DNA from: Pseudidiomarina sp.
GTDB taxonomy: Bacteria; Pseudomonadota; Gammaproteobacteria; Enterobacterales; Alteromonadaceae
DNA: 52,328 bases
Reading direction: 5' to 3'
Assembly (NCBI GenBank): GCA_023260975.1
Contig: JALQTK010000006.1
Location: 17,335 to 69,662, forward strand
Notes under the pieces: generated by a model
Databases searched by the model: none
What the model was told of the DNA's origin: nothing
The model's input: only the letters and a program-made list of their open reading frames with translations
Position numbers and translations under genes: made by a program
Part shown: positions 6,970 through 17,171 of the stretch, in pieces
Layout of the letters: every line of letters starts with the position of its first letter
Position numbering within the stretch: position 1 is the stretch's first letter

Positions 6970-9429
6970 GTGAAATGGATAAAGTGGTCATGCTATGGTG
7001 TTCTCGGCTTAATTGCCGCGGGATTGCTGACGACGGCTGCGCTATATCTTTATTTCAAAGACGAATTACCCTCAGTTGAGGAGTTAAAAGATGTTCGTTT
7101 ACAGACACCTATGCAAGTTTACTCAGCTGATGGTGAGCTTATCGCCCAGTTTGGTGAAGTGCGTCGAATTCCACTGAAATTAGACGACATCCCGCAACCG
7201 TTAATAGACGCTTTTCTGGCCACCGAAGACCAACGTTTTTATAGCCACTATGGTATCGACCCAATTGGTGTAGCCCGTGCAGTGGTGCAACTTATCCTCA
7301 CCGGTGATATTCAAGGTGGCGGCTCAACCATTACCCAGCAGGCTGCACGTAATTTCTATTTGAGTTTTGAGCAGACGTTCACGCGCAAAATTAAAGAGGC
7401 GTTTATTGCGCTGCGGATGGAGAGTGAGCTGAGCAAGGATGAAATTCTTGAGCTGTATTTAAATAAAATCACCTTTGGTCATCGTGCCCATGGCGTCGGT
7501 GCAGCGGCCCAAGTTTATTACGGTCGCGATGTGAAGGATCTGACCCTGGCGCAAATGGCGATGATTGCCGGGTTGCCAAAGGCGCCGTCAACCATGAATC
7601 CAATTTCTAATCCGCAGCGCGCTCGCGAACGTCGCGCTGTGGTGCTGGGTCGTATGCTCGATGAGAAAAAAATCACCACCGAGCAGTATCGTCAGGCGCT
7701 TGCTGAGCCAGTAGAAACCCGTTTTCATGGGCCTGAAGTGACTATGAATGCACCTTATCTAGCTGAGATGGCGCGCGCTGAAGTGGTCGGTATCTACGGT
7801 GAAGAAATTGCCTATACCAGTGGTCTGAAGGTCTACACCACCGCCAATGCTAAGCAACAGCGTGCGGCGCAGATGGCCGTGCAAGAAAATCTTCATGCTT
7901 ATGATGAGCGTCATGGTTATCGCGGCGCTGAGGCCGTTTGGTGGCAAGCCGATGCGGCGGCCCCCGAGCGGGCTGAGTTAGTGCAACGTTTGCGCAGTAT
8001 ACCCAGCATTGGCTTGACCTTGCCGGCGCTGGTGCTGGCAGTTGACGAGCAGCAGGCAACGGTATTGCTTGGTGATGGTCGAGAACAGCTACTGGAATGG
8101 ACTGATATAAACTGGGCGCGCGCCTATATGCATGCTGAGCGACAAGGTCCAGCGCCGCTTAGCGCGAGTGAAATTTTAGCGGTCGGTGAGCAAATCCGCA
8201 TCCGCTTAGTTGGCGAGCGCTGGCGTTTGGCACAAGTGCCTGAGCCCAGTGCTGCGATTATTGCATTACGCCCGCAGGATGGTGGTATTGCGGCGGTAGT
8301 GGGTGGTTATAGTTTCACCTTAAGCCAATACAACCGTGCCATTCAGGCGCAGCGACAAGCGGGCTCGAATATCAAGCCGTTCCTGTATTCCGCGGCACTT
8401 GAAAATGGTTTTACCCTCGCCACCTTGGTTAACGATGCACCGATTAACCAGTGGAACCCGGGTAGCGGTATTGCCTGGCGACCACGCAATTCTCCCGATG
8501 TTTACGAGGGCCCGATTACGGTTCGTGAAGCCTTGGCGAAATCGAAGAACGTGGTGTCGGTACGTCTGCTGCGGGCTCTGGGCATCGAGACTGCGGTCAA
8601 CTATCTGACGCGTTTTGGTTTTAATATCAATGATCTGCCACGCAATGAGTCATTATCATTAGGTTCCGGCTCACTGACTCCGCTGGAAATGGCGCGTGGT
8701 TACGCGGTATTTGCCAATGGCGGCTATTTGGTGAACCCTTATTTGATTGAGCGTATTACCGATAGTTTTGACCAAGAAATTTATCGCGCTCGGCCGGCGG
8801 TGGCGTGCATGGAGTGTGAACAAAGTGGTCGTGATGTAACGCAGGCAGCGCAGGTCATTAGCGAGCAGAACGCCTTTTTGCTGACCCAGATGATGCATTC
8901 CGCAGTGTGGGGTGGTGGCAGTTGGGCGCACCGCACCGGCTGGAATGGTACCGCCTGGCGTATCCAGCGTTCGGCCGAATTAGTGCGTCATGCTGGGCGC
9001 AATGTGGTGGGTAAAACCGGTACCACCAATGATATTAAAGATACTTGGTTTTCTGGCTATGTCAGCGGCTTGGTCACTACCGCCTGGGTTGGCTTTGATA
9101 ACCTTGAGCGGGCTCTCGGTAGCACCTCTCTCAACAGCAATTTAAGTGAGGGTGAACAAGAGGTTTCCGGGGCTGAGGGTGGCGCTAAGACTGCCTTACC
9201 AATGTGGATTAAATTTATGGAGATAGCCAGCCAAGATGTTGCGGCTGAAGCATTCCAAGTACCGCCAGGTTTAGTCTCGGCGCGAATTGATTTGGACACT
9301 GGGCTATTGAGTCGTAACACCGACCATACCAGCCGTTTTGAATATTTTTTACCGGGTACCGCACCGACCCAATATAGCGAAGAAAAGTCGTCACCGGATC
9401 CGTTCGATGACGACGATAGTATTTTTTAG
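6970..9429 (+). CDS. mrcA: Penicillin-binding protein 1A (bifunctional peptidoglycan synthase)
   Basis: PBP1a polymerises glycan strands and cross-links peptides in the periplasm while anchored by one N-terminal membrane span (residues about 7-28). The glycosyltransferase domain shows the catalytic glutamate in ATEDQRFYSHYG (Glu86 with this start) and GGSTITQQ; an OB-like insert follows; the transpeptidase has GSNIKP (nucleophile Ser), SKN and KTGTT. About 819 aa, close to E. coli PBP1a (850). Two GTG starts are possible: 6961 without a ribosome site, or 6970 with AAGG 8 nt upstream, giving MKWIKW as in relatives; I chose the latter. It ends in an acidic tail (PDPFDDDDS), 9 nt from the convergent metL. 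Divergence from pilM is the normal gammaproteobacterial arrangement. Confidence 0.95.
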   Translation: MKWIKWSCYGVLGLIAAGLLTTAALYLYFKDELPSVEELKDVRLQTPMQVYSADGELIAQFGEVRRIPLKLDDIPQPLIDAFLATEDQRFYSHYGIDPIGVARAVVQLILTGDIQGGGSTITQQAARNFYLSFEQTFTRKIKEAFIALRMESELSKDEILELYLNKITFGHRAHGVGAAAQVYYGRDVKDLTLAQMAMIAGLPKAPSTMNPISNPQRARERRAVVLGRMLDEKKITTEQYRQALAEPVETRFHGPEVTMNAPYLAEMARAEVVGIYGEEIAYTSGLKVYTTANAKQQRAAQMAVQENLHAYDERHGYRGAEAVWWQADAAAPERAELVQRLRSIPSIGLTLPALVLAVDEQQATVLLGDGREQLLEWTDINWARAYMHAERQGPAPLSASEILAVGEQIRIRLVGERWRLAQVPEPSAAIIALRPQDGGIAAVVGGYSFTLSQYNRAIQAQRQAGSNIKPFLYSAALENGFTLATLVNDAPINQWNPGSGIAWRPRNSPDVYEGPITVREALAKSKNVVSVRLLRALGIETAVNYLTRFGFNINDLPRNESLSLGSGSLTPLEMARGYAVFANGGYLVNPYLIERITDSFDQEIYRARPAVACMECEQSGRDVTQAAQVISEQNAFLLTQMMHSAVWGGGSWAHRTGWNGTAWRIQRSAELVRHAGRNVVGKTGTTNDIKDTWFSGYVSGLVTTAWVGFDNLERALGSTSLNSNLSEGEQEVSGAEGGAKTALPMWIKFMEIASQDVAAEAFQVPPGLVSARIDLDTGLLSRNTDHTSRFEYFLPGTAPTQYSEEKSSPDPFDDDDSIF

Positions 9430-9438
9430 TCGCAGCGA

Positions 9439-11895
9439 TTACAGCGCTCGTTTAACTTGGCTGAGGCGGCTGAGTAGCTGATTGAGATCAGATTGCACGC
9501 CGCCCGCAGTCACTTCCTTGCCAGCGCCAGGGCCGCTAATGACCAGCGGCATTTGGTGATACCAATCGGTATAAATCACGAAGATATTCTCGCCGGGGAT
9601 CAAATTAGCCAGCATATCGCCTTCTGGAATATATTCGATGCCAACCCGGGCTTGCACGCTGTCGTCGTCGCGAACCGCGAAGCTGGCTAATAGACGCGGC
9701 ACTTTGCTGGTCTGCTGCGCATCGTGATAGAGTGCGTCGAGCTCGGCATCAAGCTCGGGTAGGCGCTGCATGAATTCATCCATGGGAATGTCAGCCAGCT
9801 GCTCGGGTAGCAAGCTATCCACATCAATATCATGCCAATCAAGTTTCAAGCCAATTTCCCGCGCTAAAATGAGTAACTTGCGAATAATATCGCGGCAAGA
9901 TAAGTCTTCACGCGGGTCTGGTTCGCTTAAGCCTTGCAGCTTGGCTTCGCGCACTAGGTCGCTAAATTTTACTTCGGCGTGGAAATTCTCGAACAACCAC
10001 GACATGGTGCCCGAGAAAATGCCGGAAATACTGCGAATGGTATCGCCCGAGTTGCGTAAATCATTCAGTGCATAATTCAGCGGCAAACCAGCACCGACCG
10101 TGGTGTTGTAGTACCACTCGCGCTCATACTCATGCTGAATAGTACGAATTTCATCATACATACTGTTGTTGGCCGAGCCACCGCGTTTGTTGGCGCTAAT
10201 AATATGCAGGCCATTGGCAAACATACTTGGGTATTGCTGCGCCACCGCATCGGCGTCAGTCAGATCGAGTGCGACCAATTCGTCATAGGGTGCATGCGGC
10301 ATGTTACTAATTAACTGACCGAGTTCGTAGGGCTGCGCCAACTGATCAAACTGTGCTTCCCAGTCATTCAATTCCACGCCATCGTAATCGAGCCAGCAAT
10401 ACTTTGAGTTCATAATGGCAATGATGCGCACATCCATTTGCTCATTAATGCGTTGGCGTAAGCGTTTGTATAAAGCCAGCCAGGCACTACCAATATTGCC
10501 GCGGCCAATCACTAGCACTCCTAAGCTACGGCGATAATTGAACAATTGACTGTGAACACGGTTGAGTAGCCGGTTATCTAACTTCTGCTCAAGTATGGCA
10601 ATCACAGCGGTCTGGTCTGGACTGAAGCTCAGTTGACGTAAATTCTGTTCGCTCAGTTCCCGTTTAAACACTGCGTACTGCGGGGTTTCTTGAACACGGT
10701 TACCGACCAGCGCCATCATGGAGAAGCCAGTCATGAGCTCAACGTGAGCGGCATCATTGAGTTGCTCCACCCAATTACTCATGAAATCGCTATGATTTTG
10801 GTGGTAAGCGTAATAGGCGTGTTGATGAGTTAGGTCGTTCCAGCTCAGCAGCGGCGTCAACTCGAGTTGTTCAAATTGGTCAATCAGCGCCGCATTACTT
10901 AAATTAGCGCGAAATAGCACCACCTCAGAAAGTGCGGTTAATACTTTACCGGTAGCTTCGGTATCGTGATATTGGCCAATTCGCGTTTGCTGATTTTCTA
11001 CTTTTAAGCTTGAACGTACCGCAATCACCATACGCTCGCGGTCTACTGGTTGGAAGGTGCGTGGGTGCAACACCGGGCTGCCCAGCCGGGCCAACTCTTC
11101 AGCTTCTTGCCAATCAAGTAGCGGCAAACTGACCACGCGTTCTACTTTGCGCGGGTCGGCGGAGTAAACCCCGGCGACATCTTTCCAAATGGTGACTTGC
11201 TTAGAATCAATCAAGCTGCCGACCAAGGTGGCCGAGTAATCACTCCCGTTACGGCCTAAAATCAATGAACGACCCGCTGGGTCGCGACAAATAAAACCGG
11301 TGACAATAAAGCGAGTGCCGGCATGTGCAGCAATACGATTGAGCAAACCGCAGCGTGATTCCGCGGTATGAATTTGTGGCTCGGGAGCATCATCGGCCAG
11401 CAGAAAACTGCGGGCATCTAGGTAATCGGCTTGGCTGCCCTGCTGTTGCAATAAATGCGCTAATAGCCGAGCTGACCAGAGCTCACCGTAGGATAGCAAC
11501 TCGGGTTTGTGATCGATGACTTCAGCGCCACGCAACCAATCATGCCAGCGCGCAAAATCGTGTTGGCACAGTGCCATAACCTGCTGGTGGTAATCACCGC
11601 TGAGTAAATCGTTAATCAACCCGTACTGGTACTTCTCAAGTTGCTTGAGGAGCACTTCGGCAATGCCAACATCGTCATTGTGTTTGGCATCAATAATCGC
11701 CAAGATACGATTGGTGGTATCGCCTGCGGCAGAAACCACAACTAAGTCACTGGCACCGGCATAATCGGTGACGATGCGCGCCACCCGCCGATAACAATAG
11801 GCATCAGCTAAGCTGCTGCCGCCAAATTTATGTACTTGCACGGTATCTGCTACGGTAGCAATTTGCTCTGGGCTTGCGGTCACCTCAACGGTCAT
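9439..11895 (-). CDS. metL: Bifunctional aspartate kinase II / homoserine dehydrogenase II
   Basis: MetL (818 aa) phosphorylates aspartate and reduces aspartate semialdehyde to homoserine for methionine and threonine synthesis. The N-terminal kinase has VHKFGGSSLADA (about 21-32) and LGRNGSDYSATL; a divergent ACT-like linker lies mid-protein; the dehydrogenase has the NAD(P) loop VIGRGNIGSAWL, ISANKRGG, GAGLPLNYAL and ISGIFSGTMSWLF. HKFGGSSLAD followed by CYRRVARI, and closeness to metJ, favour MetL over ThrA; ThrA would normally sit with thrB and thrC. A strong AAGGAGA site precedes the ATG. No metB is adjacent, unlike the E. coli metBL operon. Confidence 0.93.
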   Translation of the reverse strand: MTVEVTASPEQIATVADTVQVHKFGGSSLADAYCYRRVARIVTDYAGASDLVVVSAAGDTTNRILAIIDAKHNDDVGIAEVLLKQLEKYQYGLINDLLSGDYHQQVMALCQHDFARWHDWLRGAEVIDHKPELLSYGELWSARLLAHLLQQQGSQADYLDARSFLLADDAPEPQIHTAESRCGLLNRIAAHAGTRFIVTGFICRDPAGRSLILGRNGSDYSATLVGSLIDSKQVTIWKDVAGVYSADPRKVERVVSLPLLDWQEAEELARLGSPVLHPRTFQPVDRERMVIAVRSSLKVENQQTRIGQYHDTEATGKVLTALSEVVLFRANLSNAALIDQFEQLELTPLLSWNDLTHQHAYYAYHQNHSDFMSNWVEQLNDAAHVELMTGFSMMALVGNRVQETPQYAVFKRELSEQNLRQLSFSPDQTAVIAILEQKLDNRLLNRVHSQLFNYRRSLGVLVIGRGNIGSAWLALYKRLRQRINEQMDVRIIAIMNSKYCWLDYDGVELNDWEAQFDQLAQPYELGQLISNMPHAPYDELVALDLTDADAVAQQYPSMFANGLHIISANKRGGSANNSMYDEIRTIQHEYEREWYYNTTVGAGLPLNYALNDLRNSGDTIRSISGIFSGTMSWLFENFHAEVKFSDLVREAKLQGLSEPDPREDLSCRDIIRKLLILAREIGLKLDWHDIDVDSLLPEQLADIPMDEFMQRLPELDAELDALYHDAQQTSKVPRLLASFAVRDDDSVQARVGIEYIPEGDMLANLIPGENIFVIYTDWYHQMPLVISGPGAGKEVTAGGVQSDLNQLLSRLSQVKRAL

Positions 11896-11986
11896 GATGC
11901 GTGTGCGTTCTCCTTGTGGTAAGTGGCATCAACAGTGATAATTATACACGACCACTAGCGAGATTCTTTAAATTTCATGGAGCCCT

Positions 11987-12685
11987 ATGCGCCTCGATAA
12001 ATATATTTGTGATTGCACTGGACTCACTCGTAATCAAGCCGGCAAGTTGATTCGCCAACGCGCTATCACGGTGAACGGCAACGTGGCGAAGCAGGCGGCA
12101 ATGAAGCTAAGCGCTGCTGATGAGGTGCAACTCGACGGCGAAAGCATCAGCCCAATTGGGCTGCGCTACTTAGTCATGAATAAACCAGCAGGCTATGTGT
12201 GTGGACTTGATGATCCCCATCACCCAGCAGTGTTCAGCTTACTGGATGAGCCGGCGGCTGAAAAAATTCATAGTGTCGGCCGGCTAGATGTCGATACCAC
12301 CGGGTTGCTGCTGCTTACTGACGATGGCCAATGGTCACATCGTATTAGCTCGCCGCGTCATCATATTGCTAAGACCTATCGGGTCTGGACTGCCGACTCG
12401 ATTAGCGCTGCTGCCGTGACACAGTTCGAGCAAGGGGTGGTGCTGCGTGACGAGCCGAGCCCGACTAAACCAGCACAACTTGAGCTGGTGGATAGTCATG
12501 AGGCGCTGCTAACCATTCATGAGGGACGCTATCATCAGGTTAAACGTATGTTCGCTGCGCTAGGTAATCGGGTTGAACAGCTTCACCGTGAACGCATTGG
12601 CGGATTGCAATTACCGACCGATTTAGATTTGGGTGCGTATCGACCGTTGCATGCTGACGAGTTGCTTGCTGTGTTTGCTAATTAA
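11987..12685 (+). CDS. rsuA: 16S rRNA pseudouridine(516) synthase
   Basis: RsuA (232 aa) isomerises U516 of 16S rRNA to pseudouridine. An S4-like RNA-binding domain (MRLDKYICDCTGLTRNQAGKLI, residues 1-60) is followed by the RsuA/RluB/E/F catalytic domain with the active-site aspartate in GRLDVDTTGLLLLT (near residue 103) and the KTYRVW and GRYHQVKRM motifs. A GGAG ribosome site lies 4 nt before the ATG. The length matches E. coli RsuA (231). RluE and RluF relatives differ in length and in the lack or type of the S4 domain, so RsuA is the best call. Confidence 0.92.
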   Translation: MRLDKYICDCTGLTRNQAGKLIRQRAITVNGNVAKQAAMKLSAADEVQLDGESISPIGLRYLVMNKPAGYVCGLDDPHHPAVFSLLDEPAAEKIHSVGRLDVDTTGLLLLTDDGQWSHRISSPRHHIAKTYRVWTADSISAAAVTQFEQGVVLRDEPSPTKPAQLELVDSHEALLTIHEGRYHQVKRMFAALGNRVEQLHRERIGGLQLPTDLDLGAYRPLHADELLAVFAN

Positions 12686-12692
12686 GCCGCAT

Positions 12693-12718
12693 AGCTGTCT
12701 ATACGGATAAAGTTGACT
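12693..12718 (+). promoter_or_regulatory. Candidate MetJ operator (met boxes) before metJ
   Basis: AGCTGTCT (12693-12700) and the adjacent ATACGGAT (12701-12708) match the AGACGTCT met box at 6 of 8 and 5 of 8 positions in the expected abutting arrangement, with a weaker AGTTGACT (12711-12718) next. MetJ normally binds two or more such boxes cooperatively and represses its own gene. The match is modest. Confidence 0.4.
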
Positions 12719-12790
12719 GTGGCGCTGAGGCTAGTAGAATCCATCACATTAAGCAGGGTTTTTACACCATTTGAATAGCGAAGGTGCAGC

Positions 12791-13117
12791 ATGAAGTGGG
12801 ATGGCGAATACATTTATCCGTATGTTGAACACGGACAAAAAAGCGAGCGGGTGAAGAAGATCACCGTTTCGATTCCGACCCGCGTGTTGAAAGTATTGAC
12901 TGACGAGCGCACTCGCCGCCAGGTTAAAAATCTGCGCCATGCTACGAACAGCGAGCTCCTGTGTGAAGCTTTTTTGCATGCGTTCACTGGCCAGCCGCTG
13001 CCGACCGACGACGATTTACGCAAAGATAACCTACAACGCATTCCCGCTTCAGTGCGTGACGAACTCGAGCGCCGCGGTTTACCGCTGCCAACGCTCGAGT
13101 CCGACGACCAACTATAA
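12791..13117 (+). CDS. metJ: Methionine repressor MetJ
   Basis: MetJ (108 aa) is the ribbon-helix-helix repressor of methionine genes with S-adenosylmethionine as corepressor. The DNA-binding strand [20 protein letters not shown] (about 22-41) and the helical region [26 protein letters not shown] are nearly identical to the E. coli protein (105 aa). AAGG lies 6 nt before the ATG. It follows rsuA by about 105 nt, where weak met boxes can be seen, and lies near metL, a likely target. In E. coli metJ diverges from metBL; here rsuA is inserted and metB is absent. Confidence 0.97.
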   Translation: MKWDGEYIYPYVEHGQKSERVKKITVSIPTRVLKVLTDERTRRQVKNLRHATNSELLCEAFLHAFTGQPLPTDDDLRKDNLQRIPASVRDELERRGLPLPTLESDDQL

Positions 13118-13124
13118 GCTCAAG

Positions 13125-14966
13125 TTACAAGTAATATTCCAGTGCAATTTCGTCGCAATTGTGCTTTTTAGGGCAGATTTCGCAGTCTTTCATCACTTTT
13201 TCAGGTAACTTTTCTTTCACCGTGAGACGGAAGTTTAAGCGCCCAAAAAACTCTGGCACCCGAGTCAACACGATGGTGCGAGTAATACCCAGTTCGCGGG
13301 CTTTCCAGAGTAACCAAGAGACTAATTCAGCACCTAAGCCTTTACCTTGCGCCGCCGGGAACAAGCCGAGCGAGCGAATTTCGGCCAAGCCGCTACTGTA
13401 GACATAGAGTGCCGCACAGCCCACTACTTGGTCATCAATCTCGGCAACAGCAAAGCCATGAATGGCTTGCATGATATCGGCCTTATTACGCGGTAGGTTT
13501 TCACCTTGCTCAGCCCAGTAAGCAATCAGTTCACAGATTTTGTCGACATCGCTTAAGCGCGCTTGGCGTACGTGTTTGCTTGCTGCTTCGGCGGCCAGCA
13601 ACCAGTCTTGGGCCTGTTTCAGTGCAATTTTAACCGCCGCCGGTGCAGTTCCACCCAATGCAGTACGCTTATTCAGTCCATAGCGCAATTCTAACACCGG
13701 GTAGACATCCGCATCGATGGCTGCGTTAACTGCCTGGAAATCAGCTAATGGCAGGTGCTCAAGTGGCACTCCAGCTTGTTGCGCCTTCACCACTAATTCA
13801 CCGGTAATATGGTGTGCATCGCGGAACGGAATTCCTTTACTGACTAAGTAATCAGCCAATTCGGTGGCGTTGCTGTAGCCCATAGCCGCTTGCTTTTCAG
13901 CATGAGCTACGTTCACGGTTAACTCCGGAATTGCAAATGCGGTCATGGCCAAGCACTGCTGATAGGTATGTAGCGCATCCAATAAGCCGACTTTATCTTC
14001 CTGCATGTCTTTGTTGTACGCCAGCGGCAAGCCTTTAAGGGTGATTTGCAGGGCATGTTGATGACCTAACACCCGACCGGTTTTACCGCGTAATAACTCA
14101 AATAAATCAGGATTCTTTTTTTGTGGCATCAATGATGAGCCGCTGCTGATCTTGTCGCTCATGCTGAAGCAACCGGATTCGCCCGAACAATAGAAAATCA
14201 CATCTTCCGCCAAGCGCGACAAATGCAGCATACCGGTGGCAGCAGCATTGAGTAAATCAAGCGCGAAATCACGATCGGATACAGCGTCCAAGCTGTTTTC
14301 TGCGGCTGAACGAAAACCGAGTTCATGCGCCAGTGCCTGTCGGTCAATACTGGCGGTGGTGCCAGCTAAAGCGCCACTGCCCAGCGGACACACATCGAGG
14401 CGTTTTAGCGCTTCACGTAAACGGTTGACGTCGCGTTGCAGCATGTTGACATAAGCCAATGCCCAATGACCGGCCACAATAGGTTGGGCGCGTTGCAAAT
14501 GGGTGTAGCCCGGTAACAGACTTTGCTGATGTTGCTCGGCGAAATTAAGCAGTGCCTGCACGACCGCCAAATTGGTGGTGACTAATTGTTGGGCAAAATT
14601 CTTACAGAATAAGCGCAGGTCGGTGGCCACTAAGTCATTGCGGCTGCGGCCGGTATGTAATCGTTTTGCCGTTGCGCCAATCTTATCGATGAGCTGCGCT
14701 TCAACCCAACTATGAATATCTTCTTCATCGGTTTGTAATGGCAGTTGTGGATTTTTAGCCACTGCGGCGGCGAGCTCACTCAAGGCTGTTTGTAACTGCT
14801 GATTTTCTTCGCTGGTCAGCAGTTTGGCGTGCAGCAGTGATTGCGCCCAGGCTTTCGATGCTTGGATGTCAAACGGCGCTAACACATAGTCAAAACTGAG
14901 TGAGTCATTAAATTGTTTGAATTCAGCAGCACTCGGCTCACTGAAACGTCCACCCCATAAGCTCAT
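13125..14966 (-). CDS. argH: ArgH(A): argininosuccinate lyase fused to N-acetylglutamate synthase-like GNAT domain
   Basis: The 613-residue protein has a full argininosuccinate lyase (about 1-457) with HTGRSRND, TASIDR and the lyase signature GSSLMPQKKNPD, which releases arginine and fumarate. It continues without a break into a GNAT domain (about 465-613, RQARLSDVDKICELI ... LGLFPAAQGKGLGAELV), ending in a cysteine-rich tail (CEICPKKHNC). This architecture is the ArgH(A) fusion known from Moritella and Vibrio-type bacteria, in which the GNAT part makes N-acetylglutamate, the first step of the same pathway. It directly abuts argG (zero gap) and ends the argCBFGH operon. No frameshift joins the two parts. 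The synthase activity is inferred from the family. Confidence 0.95.
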   Translation of the reverse strand: MSLWGGRFSEPSAAEFKQFNDSLSFDYVLAPFDIQASKAWAQSLLHAKLLTSEENQQLQTALSELAAAVAKNPQLPLQTDEEDIHSWVEAQLIDKIGATAKRLHTGRSRNDLVATDLRLFCKNFAQQLVTTNLAVVQALLNFAEQHQQSLLPGYTHLQRAQPIVAGHWALAYVNMLQRDVNRLREALKRLDVCPLGSGALAGTTASIDRQALAHELGFRSAAENSLDAVSDRDFALDLLNAAATGMLHLSRLAEDVIFYCSGESGCFSMSDKISSGSSLMPQKKNPDLFELLRGKTGRVLGHQHALQITLKGLPLAYNKDMQEDKVGLLDALHTYQQCLAMTAFAIPELTVNVAHAEKQAAMGYSNATELADYLVSKGIPFRDAHHITGELVVKAQQAGVPLEHLPLADFQAVNAAIDADVYPVLELRYGLNKRTALGGTAPAAVKIALKQAQDWLLAAEAASKHVRQARLSDVDKICELIAYWAEQGENLPRNKADIMQAIHGFAVAEIDDQVVGCAALYVYSSGLAEIRSLGLFPAAQGKGLGAELVSWLLWKARELGITRTIVLTRVPEFFGRLNFRLTVKEKLPEKVMKDCEICPKKHNCDEIALEYYL

Positions 14967-16202
14967 TTAGGCGTCTCCACCGTGGTTGTCGTTACCACCG
15001 GCTTGGTGCAGAGCACGAATGCGCGCCGCCAAGCTATATAACCGAATAAACCCTTCGGCATGCTGTTGATTGTAGACTTCGTCTTCATCAAAGGTGGCGA
15101 AAGCGTTTGAGTACAGACTATTCGGGCTGCGTCGCTGAGTTACTGTGACATTGCCCTTGTAAAGTTTCACCACCACCTCGCCAGTCAATGGTTCGGCAAT
15201 AGTATTGATTGCTGCAACCATGGCTTCACGCAATGGAGTAAACCAGCGGCCGTCATAAATTAACTGCGCAAACTCATGACCGAGGCGCAGCCGATAATCC
15301 AGTACGCTGCGGTCGAGTACCAAACTTTCGAGGCCTTGCAAGCCGGCTAACAGCACAGCACCGGCTGGGGTTTCGTAACAACCGCGTGACTTCATGCCAA
15401 CCAGGCGGTTTTCCACCATATCCAGACGGCCGACACCATGTGCACCAGCGATGGTGTTTAGCAAGCCAATCGCATCGGCAAATTTGTGCTGTTCACCATT
15501 CACCGCACTGAGTTCGCCGTTGCTAAAACTGAGCTTTAAATACTCCGGTTTATCTGGCGCTGCTTCTGGCGATGTGGTCCAAGTCCAGACTTGTTCAGAC
15601 GGCTCATTCCAGGGGTTTTCTAGTTCACCGCCTTCGGTTGAGATGTGCCATAAGTTGGCATCGCGGCTATAAATTTTAGTTGCTGAAGCGCTGGTTGGAA
15701 TGTTGCGTTCAGCCAAGTAAGCAAGCAGCTGCGGGCGTGAGCGCATGCTCCACTCGCGCCACGGTGCGATAACCTTGAGCTGCGGGGCTAACGCGGCAAA
15801 GCACGACTCAAAGCGTACTTGGTCATTGCCTTTGCCGGTGCAGCCATGAGAGAGCGCATCAGCTCCTACCGCCAACGCGCATTCGACTTGTGCTTGCGCG
15901 ATGATTGGCCGTGCTAACGCGGTTCCGAGCAGGTATTGCCCTTCATAAATAGCCCCAGCTTTCAGTGCTGGCACAATCACCTGTTCGGCAAACTTGTCTT
16001 TCAAGTCAGCGATGTAGCAGCTGCTCGCGCCAGAGGCGATGGCTTTGGCTTCAACACCCGCCAGCTCCTCATCACCTTGACCGACATCGGCCACAAATGC
16101 GACCACCTCACAGTCATAATTTTCTTTTAACCACGGCACAATCGCTGAGGTATCGAGACCGCCTGAATAGGCGAGGACTACTTTTTTCACTGACTTATTC
16201 AT
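14967..16202 (-). CDS. argG: Argininosuccinate synthase
   Basis: ArgG (411 aa) joins citrulline and aspartate with ATP to give argininosuccinate. The PP-loop AYSGGLDTS lies at residues 11-19, and [14 protein letters not shown] and [15 protein letters not shown] are the other signature segments. This is the approximately 400-residue type found in most bacteria. Its start overlaps the argF end by 8 nt, and its stop is immediately followed by the argH start codon, so the three are translated together. Nothing is odd. Confidence 0.97.
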   Translation of the reverse strand: MNKSVKKVVLAYSGGLDTSAIVPWLKENYDCEVVAFVADVGQGDEELAGVEAKAIASGASSCYIADLKDKFAEQVIVPALKAGAIYEGQYLLGTALARPIIAQAQVECALAVGADALSHGCTGKGNDQVRFESCFAALAPQLKVIAPWREWSMRSRPQLLAYLAERNIPTSASATKIYSRDANLWHISTEGGELENPWNEPSEQVWTWTTSPEAAPDKPEYLKLSFSNGELSAVNGEQHKFADAIGLLNTIAGAHGVGRLDMVENRLVGMKSRGCYETPAGAVLLAGLQGLESLVLDRSVLDYRLRLGHEFAQLIYDGRWFTPLREAMVAAINTIAEPLTGEVVVKLYKGNVTVTQRRSPNSLYSNAFATFDEDEVYNQQHAEGFIRLYSLAARIRALHQAGGNDNHGGDA

Positions 16203-17112
16203 GGCTGGCTCCTTGTAATAGCTGCACTAAGATGGCGTTTTGAGCATGCATGCGATTTTCCGCCTGCTGCAAAATTAATGACTGTGGACCGTCAAGCACT
16301 TCGGTGGTGACTTCACGGCCGCGATAGGCTGGTAAACAATGCATGAAAAATTTCGCCCCTAAGCGTTTCATCAACTGGCAATTGACTTGATAGGGGGCAA
16401 AATCGCGCATAATTTGATTACTGTCGCGTTGCTGTCCCATCGATACCCAGGTATCGGTATAAATAGCATCGGTTGATTGCAATGCGGTTAAATCATGCGT
16501 CACGGTAATTGTGCTGCCGGTTTGTTGGGCGATCTGCTGAGCTTGCGCCAACACCGTGGCATCCGGGCCATAACCCTCGGGCGTGACCACTTGCATGGCC
16601 ATACCCATTTGTGCAGCACCGAGCATCAGGGAATGGCAGACGTTGTTACCATCGCCAATATAGGTCAGATGTGCGTGTGATAAGTCACCGAGCTGCTCTT
16701 GTAGCGTCAATAGATCAGCCATAGCCTGACATGGATGGTCAATATCGCTGAGCGCGTTAATCACCGGCTTCGGTGAGGCGTCGGCCAGTTCTACCAAGGT
16801 GGCTTGGCTAAATACCCGGGCCACAATCGCATCGTGCCATAGTGCTAAATTAGCGCCGACATCTTTTGCTGGTTCGCGAACGCCCATTAAATTAGCGGCA
16901 TCAAGGTAAATACTGTGACCACCTAAACGGTTAATACCAGCAGCAAAACTGGCGCGGGTACGTAATGATGGCTTCTCAAATAACAGCGCCACACTTTTAC
17001 CGGCCAAGGCCTGTGACCACGCTGCAGGGCGTTGCTTAATGGTATGCGCAAGCTGCAGTAGCTCGGCGGTTTGTGAGGGGGTTAAATCACCCATCAAGAG
17101 AAAATCATGCAT
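16195..17112 (-). CDS. argF: Ornithine carbamoyltransferase
   Basis: ArgF (305 aa) transfers carbamoyl phosphate to ornithine to form citrulline. The carbamoyl-phosphate loop EKPSLRTR lies near residue 51, [11 protein letters not shown] is the HPCQ motif, and [13 protein letters not shown] carries the catalytic HCLP. The SLRTR form and short length resemble the archaeal and Bacillus-like OTC type rather than the 334-residue E. coli ArgI. It lies 59 nt after argB and overlaps argG by 8 nt. An acetylornithine transcarbamylase is unlikely because argB and argC are of the standard type. Confidence 0.95.
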   Translation of the reverse strand: MHDFLLMGDLTPSQTAELLQLAHTIKQRPAAWSQALAGKSVALLFEKPSLRTRASFAAGINRLGGHSIYLDAANLMGVREPAKDVGANLALWHDAIVARVFSQATLVELADASPKPVINALSDIDHPCQAMADLLTLQEQLGDLSHAHLTYIGDGNNVCHSLMLGAAQMGMAMQVVTPEGYGPDATVLAQAQQIAQQTGSTITVTHDLTALQSTDAIYTDTWVSMGQQRDSNQIMRDFAPYQVNCQLMKRLGAKFFMHCLPAYRGREVTTEVLDGPQSLILQQAENRMHAQNAILVQLLQGASHE

Positions 17113-17171
17113 CTGTTTATTCCAATTAGTAGCAAAAATTAATTCGTGGCGATGAATTGTAAGCGCAGCAA

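Noticed and set aside
11896-11986. Possible met boxes before metL
   Set aside because: Best 8-mers match only 5 and 3 of 8 positions and are not arranged as abutting pairs.
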